DNA of 64,000 nt, taken from contig OZ018410.1 of NCBI GenBank assembly GCA_963969595.1, forward strand, positions 30,322,913-30,386,912, given 5' to 3'. Both the position numbers and the translations under genes were made by a program. This stretch comes from Neckera pumila. Lineage: Eukaryota > Streptophyta > Bryopsida > Hypnales > Neckeraceae. Below the pieces are notes generated by a model, which searched no databases, was not told the DNA's origin, and saw only the letters and a list, made by a program, of their open reading frames with translations. Below are positions 23,201 to 35,660 of this stretch, in pieces (the stretch's first letter is position 1; the number at the start of each line of letters is the position of its first letter).

Positions 23201-26200
23201 CTGTTTGGAGACGGAAACAGGCATTTATGTCTGGTCTTGATTGATTTTGTGTGTAGTGGTTTCAAATTTCGGCTACGTGTGCTTATGTAAGTGTACTTTG
23301 AAGTGTGTCTTGTTGACGTGAAGGATGGTCTCTTGCAGATGGGAAAACAAACAATGGGGTTCCCTGCTCAAGCTCTGCAATGTCGAGCAGATAATAAGAT
23401 GTATCGTATTCAGGTAGTAAAACGTGTTCATCTGTGTACGTTAATTCTATGTTCTTATGCATACTGCATAGGGTTATTCGTTAGCACTTCTAGACAAGGG
23501 TTTTGAGCATGCTGAAGATGCTTGGATGTTCTCTAGTTGTCTAGCTTTACTTCGTACGTCTCCGCTGCACTTGGAGTGGACAACAATTCTTGGTTAGGTT
23601 CTATGCTTGAGACAGAAATACTATGTTTTCTTGCAGACACCACAAATGCCAATCGCACAGACAGGTGCATGGAACAAGTATCACATGAATCAATTTCCAA
23701 CTGGTACCAATGCCATTGTTGCTGTGCTTGCTTACACAGGGTAAGGATTGAGGTCTCATAAGTGTAAGGCTTATAAATGAGTGAAATTTTTGTTCCTATG
23801 TTCGTACCAATGTGTTTCATTTTCTGCGATTATATGTAGCTTGAGGTCACCTTTGACACATATTTAGAATTGGGATAATTATTTAGAATTGGAATGGTTA
23901 GTTTAGTTGTTTATTTTTTTATTAATATTTTATTTGGCAATTATTAAATATTTTTTCTTAAATTTTAGCTAAACCCTCATTTTCTGTGTGGGAATTTGTC
24001 TCATTCTTGAAATTATTGACCAGGTTTGATATGGAGGATGCTATGATATTGAACAAATCGTCTGTGGAGCGTGGTTTACATTATGGCCAAGTGTACAAGG
24101 TACTTGAATTGTATGAGCAAGTTCTGTTTAGGTTCTTGCATTTGCCTATCATCAGGCGATTCTCCTATGTTGGGGATGATGATCTTTTTTTGCTTGGGTG
24201 CAGTCAGAGACAATCGATTTGACGGAGCTTCGACAGCGAGGAGATGGCATCACAAATGTCTTCGCAAGGTCTGGTGCCATGGCAAGGTTTAAGGAACAGG
24301 CGGATAAATCAGCAAACTTTATCGATACTGATGGTCTTCCTTACATAGGACAGGTGTTGTACTCTTATACTTCGACGCTTATACTTCTTTCGAAGCCTGT
24401 TTTCTTTCGGATGTTTTTGTCCCTCATCATCTGATTCAAGAATGTGATGTGCAGAGTTTGAGTGAAGGAGATCCCTATTGCAGTGTTTTAAACAAGATGA
24501 CAGGAATGACAAAGGTTTCGAAAATGAAAGGTTCTGAAGCTGCTATTGTGGATTATGTGGCTGCCCTCAATACAGGCAGTAAAGATCCTCTCCAGAAGGT
24601 GGGTGTCTAGTTACCTTACATCGCTTGCAGAAGCTTGTCAAAGGACATTGTTATTAGTTGTTATTTATATATGCTTTTCACATTTCGTGGTCAATATATG
24701 ACTTAGTGTATCACAATGGCAGGTGACAATTCGCACTCGGCATCCACGATATCCACAAATAGGAGACAAGTTCAGTAGTAGGCATGGACAGAAAGGAGTG
24801 TGCTCACAACTCTGGCCGGATGTGGATATGCCTTTCTCTGCTGTGACAGGGATGCGCCCAGACATCATAATTAACCCGCATGCCTTCCCTTCGCGTATGA
24901 CAATTGGCATGCTTCTTGAGTCAATGGCTGCTAAGGTAAACCTGATTTTTATTTCTGCATCCCATTTTTTATACTTCAATTCATACTTGCTCTCCTGAAA
25001 TTTCTGCTTTATTCTTTTTGTGTATGACTTTGATTCTGCCCATGACTATTGTTGAGTCATGGCGTGTGCCTCGTATTAATGCTCTTTGATAACTTTGCTA
25101 TGGTTTGTGTACAGATTTATTTCTAACAAGTTGATCCCATGTTTTAGAATAATTTTATCGGAGCTAGATGTGATGCTATGAGATACTTGCTATTAGTTGC
25201 TGATCAATAGAACTCTTTCAAGCGAAATTCTTCACACTTACCAATGAAAGTGGTCTTAGCAAGGAAGTGATGTTGCCTTGTGGAACTGCAGGCTGGTGCT
25301 CTGGATGGTAGGTTTGTGAATTCAACTCCATTTAAGAAGTGCAGTCCGGAACGAGGTGATGGAAAAGATTTTGCCAAGACAGGAGGGAATGACGGCAGTG
25401 CGGATTTGTTCGGAAAGCAAATGAATGCACATGGCTTTAACTACCATGGGACTGAAGTCATGTACAGTGGTGTCCTGGGCACAGAGTTTGTTTGCGAAAT
25501 TTACTTCGGCGTAGTTTACTACCAACGACTTCGGCACATGGTGTCTGATAAGTACCAGGTACAGACACTTCATTTTATGCATGCATTTGATAGCAAGCTA
25601 GTGGATACTTTTTGCGTCACTAAAAGCATTTAAACCCATGTTTGATTGCGGTTTGGCGAGAGGTATCGAGCTATGGAGAGATTTATAAGCACAACAGCAA
25701 AATATATTGAGATCAATTGTTTATCTTTATGCATAAACTTCTGCTATTTTAAAGTGAAAGGTTGTGCACCACTTTAAGTGGCAATAGACAACTCGATTTC
25801 CACTGAAAGGTCCGTGGCCGTAGACATTTAGCCAAGTCACCCTGCTTGCTAATTGACGACCAACGGCGTCTATTGAAAAGAGATGAGTTGCTGTTCGTAA
25901 CAGCCGCCAGTGAAGGAAACAGAATCAGGTACCAAACGGTTTTAGTATGCTCTTCCTCTGTCTCAATCTGCTCATGCCTTCGCTCTTGTTTAGGTACGAT
26001 CCATGGGTCCCGTGAACCCAGTGACGAGGCAGCCCGTGAAGGGCCGCAAGGTTGGAGGAGGTATTCGATTTGGAGAAATGGAGCGTGACTCGCTGCTTGC
26101 GCATGGTGCAGCGTATCTGTTACATGACCGTTTGCATGCGTGCTCCGATTATCACACTGCCAATGTTTGTGGCTTTTGTGGAAGCCTACTGTCAACAGTG

Positions 26201-26392
26201 CCTCTGCCAAGTACACGTGGGTCCCTGGGGTCCCTTGGTCTGGGGTTTCAACAAGCGGGGAAGAAGATTTGCCGGGTGTGCAACAGTAGTAAAGGTATCG
26301 AGACCGTGGCCATGCCGTTTGTGTTCAGGTATCTTGCTGCGGAACTAGCGGCTATGAACATTAAGCTGACAATGACTCTCTCTCAGAGCTAG
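17208..26392 (+). CDS. NRPA2: RNA polymerase I second-largest subunit
   Basis: This nucleolar subunit builds half of the Pol I active centre that transcribes 35S rRNA. Exons: 17208-17454, 17905-17987, 18256-18375, 18660-18736, 19061-19124, 19282-19352, 19606-19683, 19854-19899, 20002-20179, 20333-20388, 20663-20736, 20944-21061, 21324-21408, 21489-21604, 21727-21854, 22046-22125, 22337-22578, 22668-22820, 23008-23163, 23339-23413, 23637-23740, 24024-24099, 24204-24353, 24455-24598, 24723-24935, 25292-25558, 25994-26392. They sum to 3600 nt (1199 aa), the usual length for the family, with all phases consistent. Hallmarks are [14 protein letters not shown] (acidic pair near residues 788-789), [12 protein letters not shown] (about 921-932) and a C-terminal C4 zinc site (C1126, C1129, C1160, C1163). 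[20 protein letters not shown] and the ending [14 protein letters not shown] favour Pol I over Pol II, III or IV/V. The first in-frame ATG was chosen; another at 17260 is possible. The least certain junctions are the exon 11 donor and the exon 14 acceptor. Confidence 0.95.
17455..17904 (+). other. U12-type AT-AC intron (NRPA2 intron 1)
   Basis: The donor is ATATCCTT at 17455-17462, the U12 AT-AC consensus. A CCTTGACT branch site lies at 17889-17896, and the acceptor AC at 17903-17904 is 10 nt after the branch A. Joining CGA-T to TG-TGG gives Leu-Arg-Leu-Trp-Val-Glu, matching the family at this point, whereas no GT-AG pair restores the frame as well. It would be removed by the minor spliceosome. 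Confidence 0.85.
20609..20631 (+). repeat. Three telomere-type TTTAGGG units in NRPA2 intron 10
   Basis: Three consecutive TTTAGGG units lie about 32 nt upstream of the exon 11 acceptor. They are an interstitial telomeric repeat, possibly from repair synthesis, and they confirm the plant-type telomere sequence. Confidence 0.7.
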
Positions 26393-26934
26393 TATTAGGG
26401 TAGCCAATCCTTTATTTTTGTCCTAGACTCTGGGAACCTCCTGTAACAACGTTGCACCACCAGATCGGTAGCGCTATCGCAGTTCACTGCTGCTGCTGCA
26501 GGGGAACCATTTACTTGTTCACGAATGGCTTTGGACTGGCCGTGTGAATCACGGTTGACGGAATGAAAGCCAATTCTCCGGTAGCATTTTATAACGATGA
26601 GGATGGGATTTTCCATCAGAAGTAGCAAATCAGGATAATTCATGGAGTAGCATATGGGTTATGTACCGGTATTCTATGAAAACATTTTTGTATGAGAAGC
26701 ATGTATAACACAACATTGGGCTATTTTTTTAAGCATCTTAGTGTGTCGGCTACTTTCTAAGTGCATCCTGCTCCTGAGCTTGACGAACATGATAACAGAA
26801 CTTGCTGATTTTGACACAACATCAGTGAAGAATTTTCGTCTGTGGGGGTATCCAGAGATGGAAATGTTGCAGATTGCTCGGTATGATCATTTCGTAGACA
26901 CTCCGAACTCTCTAAAAACTCTCTTTTAACACTT
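26393..26934. other. NRPA2 3' flank
   Basis: Non-coding sequence with a composition like the gene. It presumably holds the 3' UTR. No clear AATAAA signal was identified. Confidence 0.4.
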
Positions 26935-27360
26935 CCGACGATAATGATCACAAGTTCTAATTTGCACCAAGCGAAATATATTTAGAGAGTTGTTTACAGT
27001 GTTCCATTGCAGGTGCTCTCAGGTAGGGATGACTCCTTACCAGGCAAATGTGTTTTAGGAACAGTGTTAACCGTTAACAGTGTTAACAGTTCTAATTAGG
27101 AACAGACCCTCCGCGCGCGCGGAGGGTCATGTGAACAGTGTGAAGCCTTTGCTATCGGAATGGAAATACGCATGAGTCGCTCCACATCTACGAAACTCTC
27201 ATCAAATCACCGTCGGGCTGTTGTTCAGATTTAACTACTGAATGCAAAATCTACGCTTTTCAAGCACGATCTACGCATCCTCGCCTGGTGTCTGCACATG
27301 CCGACGTCTGGCTTGCTGGCTCCAAATCTACCAACTCTGTGTCAAATCATTGAAAGCCGA
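26935..27360 (+). repeat. Dispersed repeat R1, short copy
   Basis: It begins ATCACAAGTTCTAATTTGCA and contains TTAGAGAGTTGTTTA, TGCAAAATCTACG and CCAAATCTACCAACTCTGTG. The same order occurs at 32743-33190 and 39335-39710. This copy is truncated soon after and carries a private 24-bp palindrome in its middle. Confidence 0.7.
27105..27128. repeat. Perfect 24-bp palindrome with CG core
   Basis: GACCCTCCGCGC is followed at once by its exact reverse complement, giving a (CG) core of ten bases. It is preceded by a cluster of GTTAAC palindromes (27066-27086). The other two R1 copies lack it. Confidence 0.8.
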
Positions 27361-30290
27361 GGGTCTCCGGCTGATTTCCTCCTTCCATGAATTTCAACCG
27401 GGTAGTTTTTTCCGGTGGTCACCAGTAATCTCAAAATGTTCATTTTTGGAAGATTCTTTTTGAATTTACACTGAGGGCAAAAAAAATTGTAGCAATCAAG
27501 CGAAATATAGCCAGTTTGGGGATCGCTGGTGGTCACCGGTTGCATCCTTTCAAACCAAAAGGTAATGTTTAACCTTGTAAGGACAAGTTGGTCTCTGTGG
27601 AAATCCTCCTTTCTGTATCGTGGGAATCAATGGCTTAAAAAAATGAAAAAGCACTCATTGGAAGTCAAAGTACTTTCGAAGATCTCCTCTTTTCACATCA
27701 AAATTTTGATGAATTAGAGTTTCTGAATTTTAAAATATTTGTTGAAATTGGACTTTCATCACAAGGTAATATCCTATATTCTTTTCCATTGGTTTCCTTA
27801 GTTTTTTTAAATTAAGTAAGGTTGGGCTCTTTGAATTCACCCTTGACAATATATAGATGTATGCTTGTCTCTTGGACTTGTTTTTTTGGTAATCTTCCAT
27901 AATTTATTTATTTTGTAATTTGAAATTTTGTGAATAAATATTATAAATCATTAAAGATTATTGGTTTTTAATATTTTAAAAATCAATTTTCTTTTTTAAA
28001 TTTTTAAATTTAAAATTTTGCTATAAATAAATATATGATCTCTTATTTTGTCTCAATTTAGTTAAATATAAAACCATTTTAGACTATAGGTGGAATTCAA
28101 CCACATAATTCTACCAATAATGAATGAACTACAAACTTGAAAAACAATAATTTATTCATTAGCAAATTACAAGTTTCAAAATCTCCAATGTATATATTCA
28201 CAGCTTTCAAAGGTATAAAATTTTGAAATTTAACATTATTTTCAAAGTCCTAAATCTTTATTCAATTCTTAATGATAGAATTTGATTGCAATAGAATCCT
28301 AGTTTGGGTTTTTAATAATTTAAAATTTTAATTTCCTATAAATAAATATAAACTCATATAGCAAGGTTAATATCAAATTGAGGCTGTTGATTGGTGAAGT
28401 TTGTTAAAAATTTAGATTTTTTTTTGTATATTTTAAATATTTTTTGTAGATAAAAATTCATACAACTAACAACTAAGGTTAATTGCAACAAACTTATAGG
28501 TTCAAAATCACAAATTTGAACACCACATACAATATCTTTTTGATGATACAAAGACAATTTGCTACTTCAAATGGCATTACATAGCCTCTAGTGAACTGGT
28601 GAATTTTGAGCTATAAGTAGAGTTCAACGTACTCTTATTGTCCTAAAACTTTGAGTTTTGTAGGCCTTTTCAAAGGAAAATATTAAACTTATTTGCAATA
28701 AAATTAAGGGGAACCAAAAAATCATTCTGGGAGAAGGAGGGAATACAAGATTTTATTAATATAATTGTATTTATTCAATGTTTGAATATATTATTCTACA
28801 AAGAAATAGATATTGATTATTGCTATGAATTTGAGGATCTTGTAGGAATTGTTTTGGATGAGGCATAATCTAAAAGTGGAATGGCAATCACTGCCACTTT
28901 TGAGGTGATTGTGATTGTGTAAGAAAGTGTACAATTGCAATATTAGGGTAGTTACAAAATAAACTTTGCACACGTGACACACTGTAATTGGCCAAAAATG
29001 ATTTTCATTTCCTTATATTGCATAAAACATTTTACATGAAACACAAGAAGTGTTTCAATGATCAGAATTGTAGTGAAAGACTATTGTATGCATCACGGTC
29101 ACAATAAACCAATTGAATATAATAGGAGCAAATGCATTTTTTGCAATGCCCTCACCATCACTCTCCACCATCTCTCTATACCTTTTCAATAGCTTCTTGA
29201 ACTTCCACTACAACAAGTTCAAAGTTGTAATTGCATACATATTGATCGTTAGTAATATATTAAAGACGAAGATAATCTTCATGAGAATTTTGCAAATAAA
29301 TTCAAATCCATTTAAAATAGGATAGTCATTCTTTCATATTCATCAACAACTAATATGAAATCAAATATATTTTAGTTAAGGTCAATAGTTGAATGTTTTT
29401 GAACAATATAAAATAATATATCACTAATAAGTGCATGTCATAATATATAATATTTTTTTAAATTGAAAAATATATGACTAATTAAATGATTTGAAATCAC
29501 CATCAAGGAATCTTTCATAAGATAAAAATCAAATGTAACTTCCAATTATTTTATATCTTTTTTGATAACATGAGTATCAAATTTGAAATGTACATTGTTC
29601 TTGGTGCCTCATTTTTTTCCAATATTCATCTTTTTACAAGTATTGTCGGAGATGTACAATGACATTATGACACCACCCCAAAAACATGTTCTTTAGGTAT
29701 TGTAATAAATTAAATAAAAAAATAAGTACTTTAATTCAACAACTCTTATAATTGTTGTCCATTCAATATATCCAATATCAAGATGGTAACAATATGCTTT
29801 AAATTAATCATCACCGTTGTATAAAAAACAATTATCATTCATATTTCATTAAAAAAAATTCTTTTCATTTCTACTTTTTAAATGCATTTCAAAATGTTAA
29901 GTTTAAATAACATTTTAAATAACCTATATTCAAATTTGATGTTCAATTTTTTTTAAACCTTGTTGTAGAGGTGTAGGAGGTTTTTCTTCAATTTTCTTCC
30001 TTTCTATTAGAATTGTCAACTTCTCTGCTATTAACTTTTCTGCCGTGGTTGCAATGTAGCATTAATAAGCAAATTCAACTATGGTCTCTTCAACCTTTAA
30101 AATTGATGATGTAGTTATTTAGGTATAATGTAAATTCTTTTTTAAATCTACAATTATAATCAATATTAATGAATTACTCTTAAGAAAATGAAATTGCATC
30201 AAACTAAAATGGAATTTTGAGAGGTGTGATCATTTTGTTGATAAAGTTTATTGCCACCAAGTAAGTCATAGGGCAGACGCGCACAGATAC
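27361..30290. other. AT-rich gene desert
   Basis: Very AT-rich sequence with only short chance ORFs on both strands. I see no gene, complete transposon or RNA gene. Confidence 0.5.
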
Positions 30291-30299
30291 TAACAGCTT

Positions 30300-30665
30300 C
30301 TTCTTCAAGTCAAATTAAACCATACGGCTTTTGTTTTCTTTTCAAATTGCATGGCTATTGATTTTTCAAGGGTGGGTGATTTCTTTTTGAATTGCATGGT
30401 TGTTGATTTTTGAGAAGGGGTGTATTGTTTTCTTTTCAAATCGCATGGCTGTTGATTTTTTACTTTTCATTTGTTTGTTTTTTCTTCAAATCAAATCTTA
30501 TAGTTATTGTTTTCTTTTTGAACCGCAAGGCTATTGATTTTTTGAAAGGGTTATTGTTTTCTTTTCAAATTGCATGGCTTTTGTTTTCTTTACTCACATT
30601 GCACGGCAATTGAGGGTAGTCTTAGGTTTTTTTGATCTCATCCGATGGCTGCTGATTTTTCACTT
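30300..30665 (+). repeat. Degenerate tandem repeat, unit about 60-70 bp
   Basis: Five to six units share the core TTTTCTTTTCAAATTGCATGG followed by CTNTTGATTTTT (for example near 30335, 30380, 30430, 30510, 30555 and 30640). Units differ in spacing and in the linker after TTTTTGA. It is strongly pyrimidine-rich on the plus strand. Confidence 0.65.
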
Positions 30666-30842
30666 TGGGGAGTGGGGGCTCACAGAGTGAGCAACCACTT
30701 TTGGGTATATTGATTGTATGAACTGGTGAATTGAATCAAGTTGATTAATTTCCAATTATTAGTTCTACTAATCACATAAAGAACCAAGACAAAAAAAATC
30801 ACTTCTTCACCAAGTGGAAACAATTGATAAGGAAATCCACCT

Positions 30843-31118
30843 CATTACAAAAAATATGGGGCCTCAACAAGGCTGCTAAGCCTGGCCCCCCTGTGATGAT
30901 ATTATGGGGAAAAAAAAATTGAAAATTGAAAATGTGACGTAGTTGCATTTTGACCACGTCAGTGCCACGTCATTTTGAAAACATTTTTAATATTTTTTTT
31001 CAATTCTTTTTTTTCAAAATTATTATTATTATTATTAATTTTTTTCCGTAATTGCACCCCATGGGTGCCGAATATCATGCACTTGTAGTCTTGTTGAGGC
31101 CTAAATGTTTTTGTAATG
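30843..31118. mobile_element. 276-bp TIR element (MITE-like)
   Basis: The left end CATTACAAAAAATATGGGGC continues CTCAACAAG. The right end is CTTGTTGAGGCCTAAATG followed by TTTTTGTAATG, giving about 28-bp imperfect inverted repeats. Inside lie two direct CACGTCA motifs and A/T runs. The target duplication was not resolved, so the superfamily is open. Confidence 0.65.
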
Positions 31119-32486
31119 CTTTCATTTGTTCTCCCTTCCCCCTCACATAGATGTGAGCAACCCTTGTTTTGATCATTCATGTTGGAAACGGCATTAAGAC
31201 AATTACATCTACTTGCGTACAAATAAGGAATTGACTCCCAAAAAGATTTCTCAATTAGAAAATTAATTACTTACTTGTTGGAAGTCCAAAGAATATTTTA
31301 AATTCTCTTGTTATTCATTATCATTTTGAATACCATATGATTAAATAGTGAACTTTCAAAGTACTGAAAATAAGTGTTTCAAAAGTGACCCTAGCCTAAG
31401 CTCTAATGAAATGGAGTAATACATTTTAGGCAAGAATATATAAGGGTTGATTTTAGTGGTCACAACTAGGATATCTACTCTAAGAAATTCACTAAATATA
31501 TTACTACCTTTTACTTGGTGCAAAATTAGAATTTGTAATTACTACTATTAGAAGTTCATTAATATCTTCTTTAACTCCTAAAAGACCACAGAGCCCACTT
31601 TGTTTCTTCTGAGAACTCAGTAAACTTTGTCAACTTTATAATTTGGAATTTTTGCATGAAATTTCTAGGATGAATGCTAATCAGCCTAATCTTCATGTGA
31701 AGCTTTGATTCACATTATTTTGATAAATGTTACAAAAATTAGATCTTTTTATTCATTTTAATGTCAAATTAGGCAACAAAAAATATATTCCAAAAAAAAG
31801 ACTAATAAAATTTGTTGGATTGTATATATTGATACCTATTCAACTGAAACATTTGAACTGTTCAATTCCAACTAATGAGATGAAAGTTATGAATAATTTT
31901 ATTTTGCAAGAGACAAAGGTAGAAAAAAGTTGTCTTTTGCATTTAATTTTGAATTTTTCAAATAAATAAAAAAATTGATTGTATATTAGGACACTCTCAC
32001 CATTGTAATAAACAATTTTCAATTTCTTTTAAAGTCATTAGAAACTTAGTTTTTTCTTTCATTTGGTTCCACCTTCTACTTTCTACTTTTTTTAAAGTTG
32101 CACATAAATGTTCTTTTGATTAAATTTTTTTAAATGAATTCTCAACCCATTTTCCAACTACATTGACTAAATTGCACAAGTTATAGGACATATGTGGCTT
32201 TTCTTTAAAATGTTCAAAGATAAAACTTCACCTTTTGGAAGGGCTAAAAAGAAAAACATTTTGAAGTTTTAAGCACATTAATTTGCAATTGGTGGAGATA
32301 TTTATTACAAAATTTAAAACAATGTACTTGAACAAGTTAACCAAAGGATCATGTGGTTGGATTTGTTTAAAAATAAATGCTAATGAAGATTTTAGCCATG
32401 CGTTGGATACAAGTATTTTGAAGCAATTTTGGGCCTCTAAATATGAAAGAACTTTGCAGATTCAATAAACACATATTAATTTGGAT
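31119..32486. other. AT-rich spacer
   Basis: No gene was recognised. Parts near 31700-31960 and 32090-32240 vaguely resemble interior sequence of the TTAA-flanked family, but no ends were found. Confidence 0.4.
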
Positions 32487-32705
32487 TTGAAAGTTGAACA
32501 ACCAAAATAGCGCCCATTGAAAGTAAGCTAAAAGACAAAAAAAATTAAAATGCCACTACTATATAACAACATTTTTTGGAAATTTGTCATGCCACTTCCA
32601 TGAATTTTTTTTCTTAAGCATAATTTGCCATGACTCTTTAAACTTTTTTGTCTTTTAGCTTGCTTTCAATGGGCTCTAATTTAGTTGTTCAATTTTCAAT
32701 CTCAA
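32487..32705. repeat. 219-bp foldback element
   Basis: The left arm GAAAGTTGAACAACCAAAAT runs on through CGCCCATTGAAAGTAAGCTAAAAGACAAA. The right arm carries the inverse TTTGTCTTTTAGCTTGC and TTCAATGGGCTCTAATTTAG. Related single arms lie near 36600-36650 and 37405-37475. Confidence 0.7.
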
Positions 32706-33906
32706 ATTTATTGTGTCTATTTAGACAAGTTTTTTTTGATGCGTTTACGACCATAATAATCACAAGTTCTAATTTTACTCCAAGCAAAAGATAATAATAC
32801 ATTTAGAGAGTTGCTTAGGGTGTTCCATTGAAGATGCTTTTAGGTGGGATTATTCCTTCGCAACGCCGGCAAATTAATGTGTTCTTTGGGCGGCCAGGCA
32901 GCAAGGCGACCGAACCCCTCTCACTGTCCGCGGCCGCGAAGTGTTCGGAGTCGGACGGCATAACGCATGAGTCCCTTCACATCTATGAAATTTTCATCGA
33001 ATCAACGTCGGACTGTGATTAGATTAAACTCCTGAATGCAAAATCTACGTTTTTCAAAGCCAATCTACGCGTCCCCACATGGTGACTACACACGCACACA
33101 TCTACCTACCTTTTAAAATACTATTATTAATAAGGCTTGCTGGGCCTCCAAATCTACCAACTCTGTGCGAGATCAGCGTGAAGTTATGATGGAATCATCT
33201 TCCGTTTTCCTCATATCTTACGTGAAGGTCAGATTCAGGCATAACTTAAGTAACTTTTGGAATCTCTAAATGTTTGGAATATTACAAGTGAAATGTTCGA
33301 AGTGATTCACAAACTTTTCTTCCATGTTACCTATATTTTTGAATATTTTTGAATACCCGCATAACGCCTTAAGCCCCACATGACACATTTCCCAAAACAA
33401 GAAAACCTAAAAGTTGCCAAACACAAAAAAGGTTGGACTCCAAAATGCCCAACCAATAGTTCCAACTATTTGAAATTCTTTGCGTGCAAAAAAGAAACTA
33501 TTTCGGTGCTGAATCAGACCTTAACGTAAGGTAAAGTTTGCAACGCTCACAGTTTAAGTATCCTTCAGACATAGCCAAGGTGTTTTCAAGGGTCATTCAC
33601 ACATCATGAGCGGAAAAGTGAGCAAGAAGCAAATCAAATGGATTTCTTATTAAGTTACAAGCTTCCAACCTTTGAAAAAGATGAGCACAAGAGTCATATC
33701 ATTACCAAGTTGTTGTTTTTGCACTGTAGCAATACACCATGCCGTTGGTCCCTCCAAATTTAATCCAATGTTGCTATGCCACAGCATTGCAGTTTGGCAC
33801 CATGGTGCTAGAAAGAAAACAAAAAATGATTGATACATATTGAGGATATGGGTGAGTGGATGCAATTAGATTTATTACTATTACAAGCTTCCTACCAGCC
33901 TTTCTT

Positions 33907-34145
33907 TTTACTTTTTGAGAAAGTGCCAAAATGGCAATCGCTTAAAATTTGGTGAAGCATTGTATTTCTACATTCATCCATATTTTGAACCAAAAAATGC
34001 TTTTCAATCATATTCATGCCCTTTTTTTTATTGAAATTCATTCACATATGCAATTGAAATGGAAAAAATTGGGCGAAAAAGTAGACATTTATTTTAAAAT
34101 GGTGCAATCAAGACTCATAAAGCCGGAAAAAAAAGGGCCACTTCC
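33907..34145 (-). repeat. Dispersed 270-bp repeat, inverted copy 3
   Basis: The sequence from TTTTGAGAAAGTGCCAAAAT to GTGCAATCAAGACTC is the reverse complement, with divergence, of 13325-13600. It keeps TTTCTACATTCATCCAT and the TTTTAAAATGGTGCAATC tract. Confidence 0.6.
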
Positions 34146-34291
34146 TATCTTTTAGAAAAAATGCGCAGGACAAACTAGCAATGTAGAAGCAAAGATGAAG
34201 AAGGGTAAGTGATGACAATGTAGGAGCTTGGCATGCATTACCAAGTGTCCAACATTAACTTTAGGTCCTTTGATTTACCACCTTGCCTTAA

Positions 34292-35211
34292 CCCCTAAAG
34301 GCCCAAAGGCTTTTCTAGATCTGAAACCACTGAAAACTGCCATTTCTGTTGCAGTCACTCAAGAAACCAAAAAAAAACATTTTTCTTAGAATCAAACCAT
34401 AGGATCTTGTACTTCACTTGTCTAAGATCATGTAGTAAGAATTTCATGAAGTTTGAACATACAAATTGGAAGATATTAGCATTTGAAGTCGGAAAAGTAA
34501 TTTTTTTGAATGTTGGCTTGCAATTTCAGATGACTTTGACCCTCATTTGTGGAAATTTTTTGCACTAGAGACCATAGGATTGAAAAAATTTGTTGAAAGT
34601 CAGGGATAAAAATTTGAGTTGAGAGTCAAGGATAAAAAATTCAGGATGTCAAAACTTGATTTTTACATATAAAAAAATTGTTAAGTAGAAGTAGGTCCGA
34701 GATTGAACAAAACACTAAATTGATAATAGCTCTAAAATGGAATTGAAACATCATAATCCCAATTGCAAGATAGTTTTTGCAAACAAGCTTCACCCTATCA
34801 AGAAAAAAAAATTGAATTTTTTTGAAAATTGCATTCAAAAATGAATTCTATAAGTTGGTTTTTGAAAAAGATGTGTAGATTGCCCGAAAAATGAGATTGT
34901 CTATAACTTTCTCATTATTAGTCCAAATAGAATGAATCAAAGCTTTAAATGTAGACAAAAATATAATCTTTCAGAATGAATATTTTTTTTAAAAACTTTT
35001 TTTTTTGGTTGTGCTTGGCGAACTGCTTTTAAGACTTTGGATGCATAACTTTTGCTCTTGGGTGCCAATTGAAAAAAAATAGTAATTTTAGAAAGCTAAT
35101 GTGATTTCCTGTTTTCTTAAAAAGTTTCAAAAAATCAAGTCAAAATTTGAGGTCACATAAGCCTGCCCAAAATCCCAAGTGTCCCCCGAGGGGACTTTGG
35201 GCCTTTAGGGA
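34292..35211. mobile_element. 920-bp TTAA-flanked TIR element (best-supported copy)
   Basis: The left end is CCCCTAAAGGCCCAAAGG and the right end GACTTTGGGCCTTTAGGGA. TTAA lies at 34288-34291 and 35212-35215. The related repeat copy at 39335-40800 has a single TTAA (40299-40302) at the matching position, so the insertion duplicated TTAA. The interior has the phrases ATAGGATCTTGTACTTCACT and ATAACTTTTGCTCTTGGGTG that recur in other copies. TTAA targeting and CCC-starting ends recall piggyBac. No transposase is encoded. Confidence 0.85.
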
Positions 35212-35660
35212 TTAAAAACAAGTTTACTAGTTGTCAACTTAAGATGCTCATACAAGTTCAAGCCCACTAGTAGCATAGTAGAATTTCTTTTATGACATAG
35301 TTCACTTGATTACTTAACCATATAATAACATTGCGGTCTTAATAATAAAAGATTCAGTGGTGACTTCCTTGTTAATTGCAAAAACAAAGAATGTGCCTAT
35401 TGGTCCAATAATTGGTCCATAGTTAACTCAAGAATTAGCTTGATTTGATATGCTTTTGTTGCAGTTGACTTTGAAATATCAATTACTGTATAATCAAACA
35501 TATTGATTGTTTCAAATTGGTTAAGAAAATCCAATAAATGCTTTGAAAAAACAATTAGAATATACTAACATTTTGAGACAAATTTTGGTTATAGATAATT
35601 TTATTTTTTCTTTCTTTCAAATCATTTCTTACTTGTAAAAAAGAAACAAAAATTAGACAA

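Larger units (their letters stand above)
32743..35660 (+). repeat. Long dispersed repeat R1, copy with insertion
   Basis: It matches 39335-40800 in order: AGTTCTAATTT, the GC-rich GGGCGGCC tract, CCAAATCTACCAACTCTGTG, AAGCTTCCAACCTTTGAA, AACTTTAGG, ACATTGCGG and CCTATTGGTCCAATAAT. It is interrupted by a 920-bp TTAA-flanked element (34292-35211) and by an inverted copy of the 270-bp repeat (33907-34145). It has no coding capacity. The superfamily is unknown. Confidence 0.65.

Noticed and set aside
25749..26216. 155-codon minus-strand ORF overlapping the last NRPA2 exon
   Set aside because: It is antisense to a well-supported exon and shows no recognisable motif.
26940..27010. Repeat R1 start as an NRPA2 3' UTR element
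   Set aside because: The same text occurs at 32743 and 39335 away from any gene, so it is a dispersed repeat.
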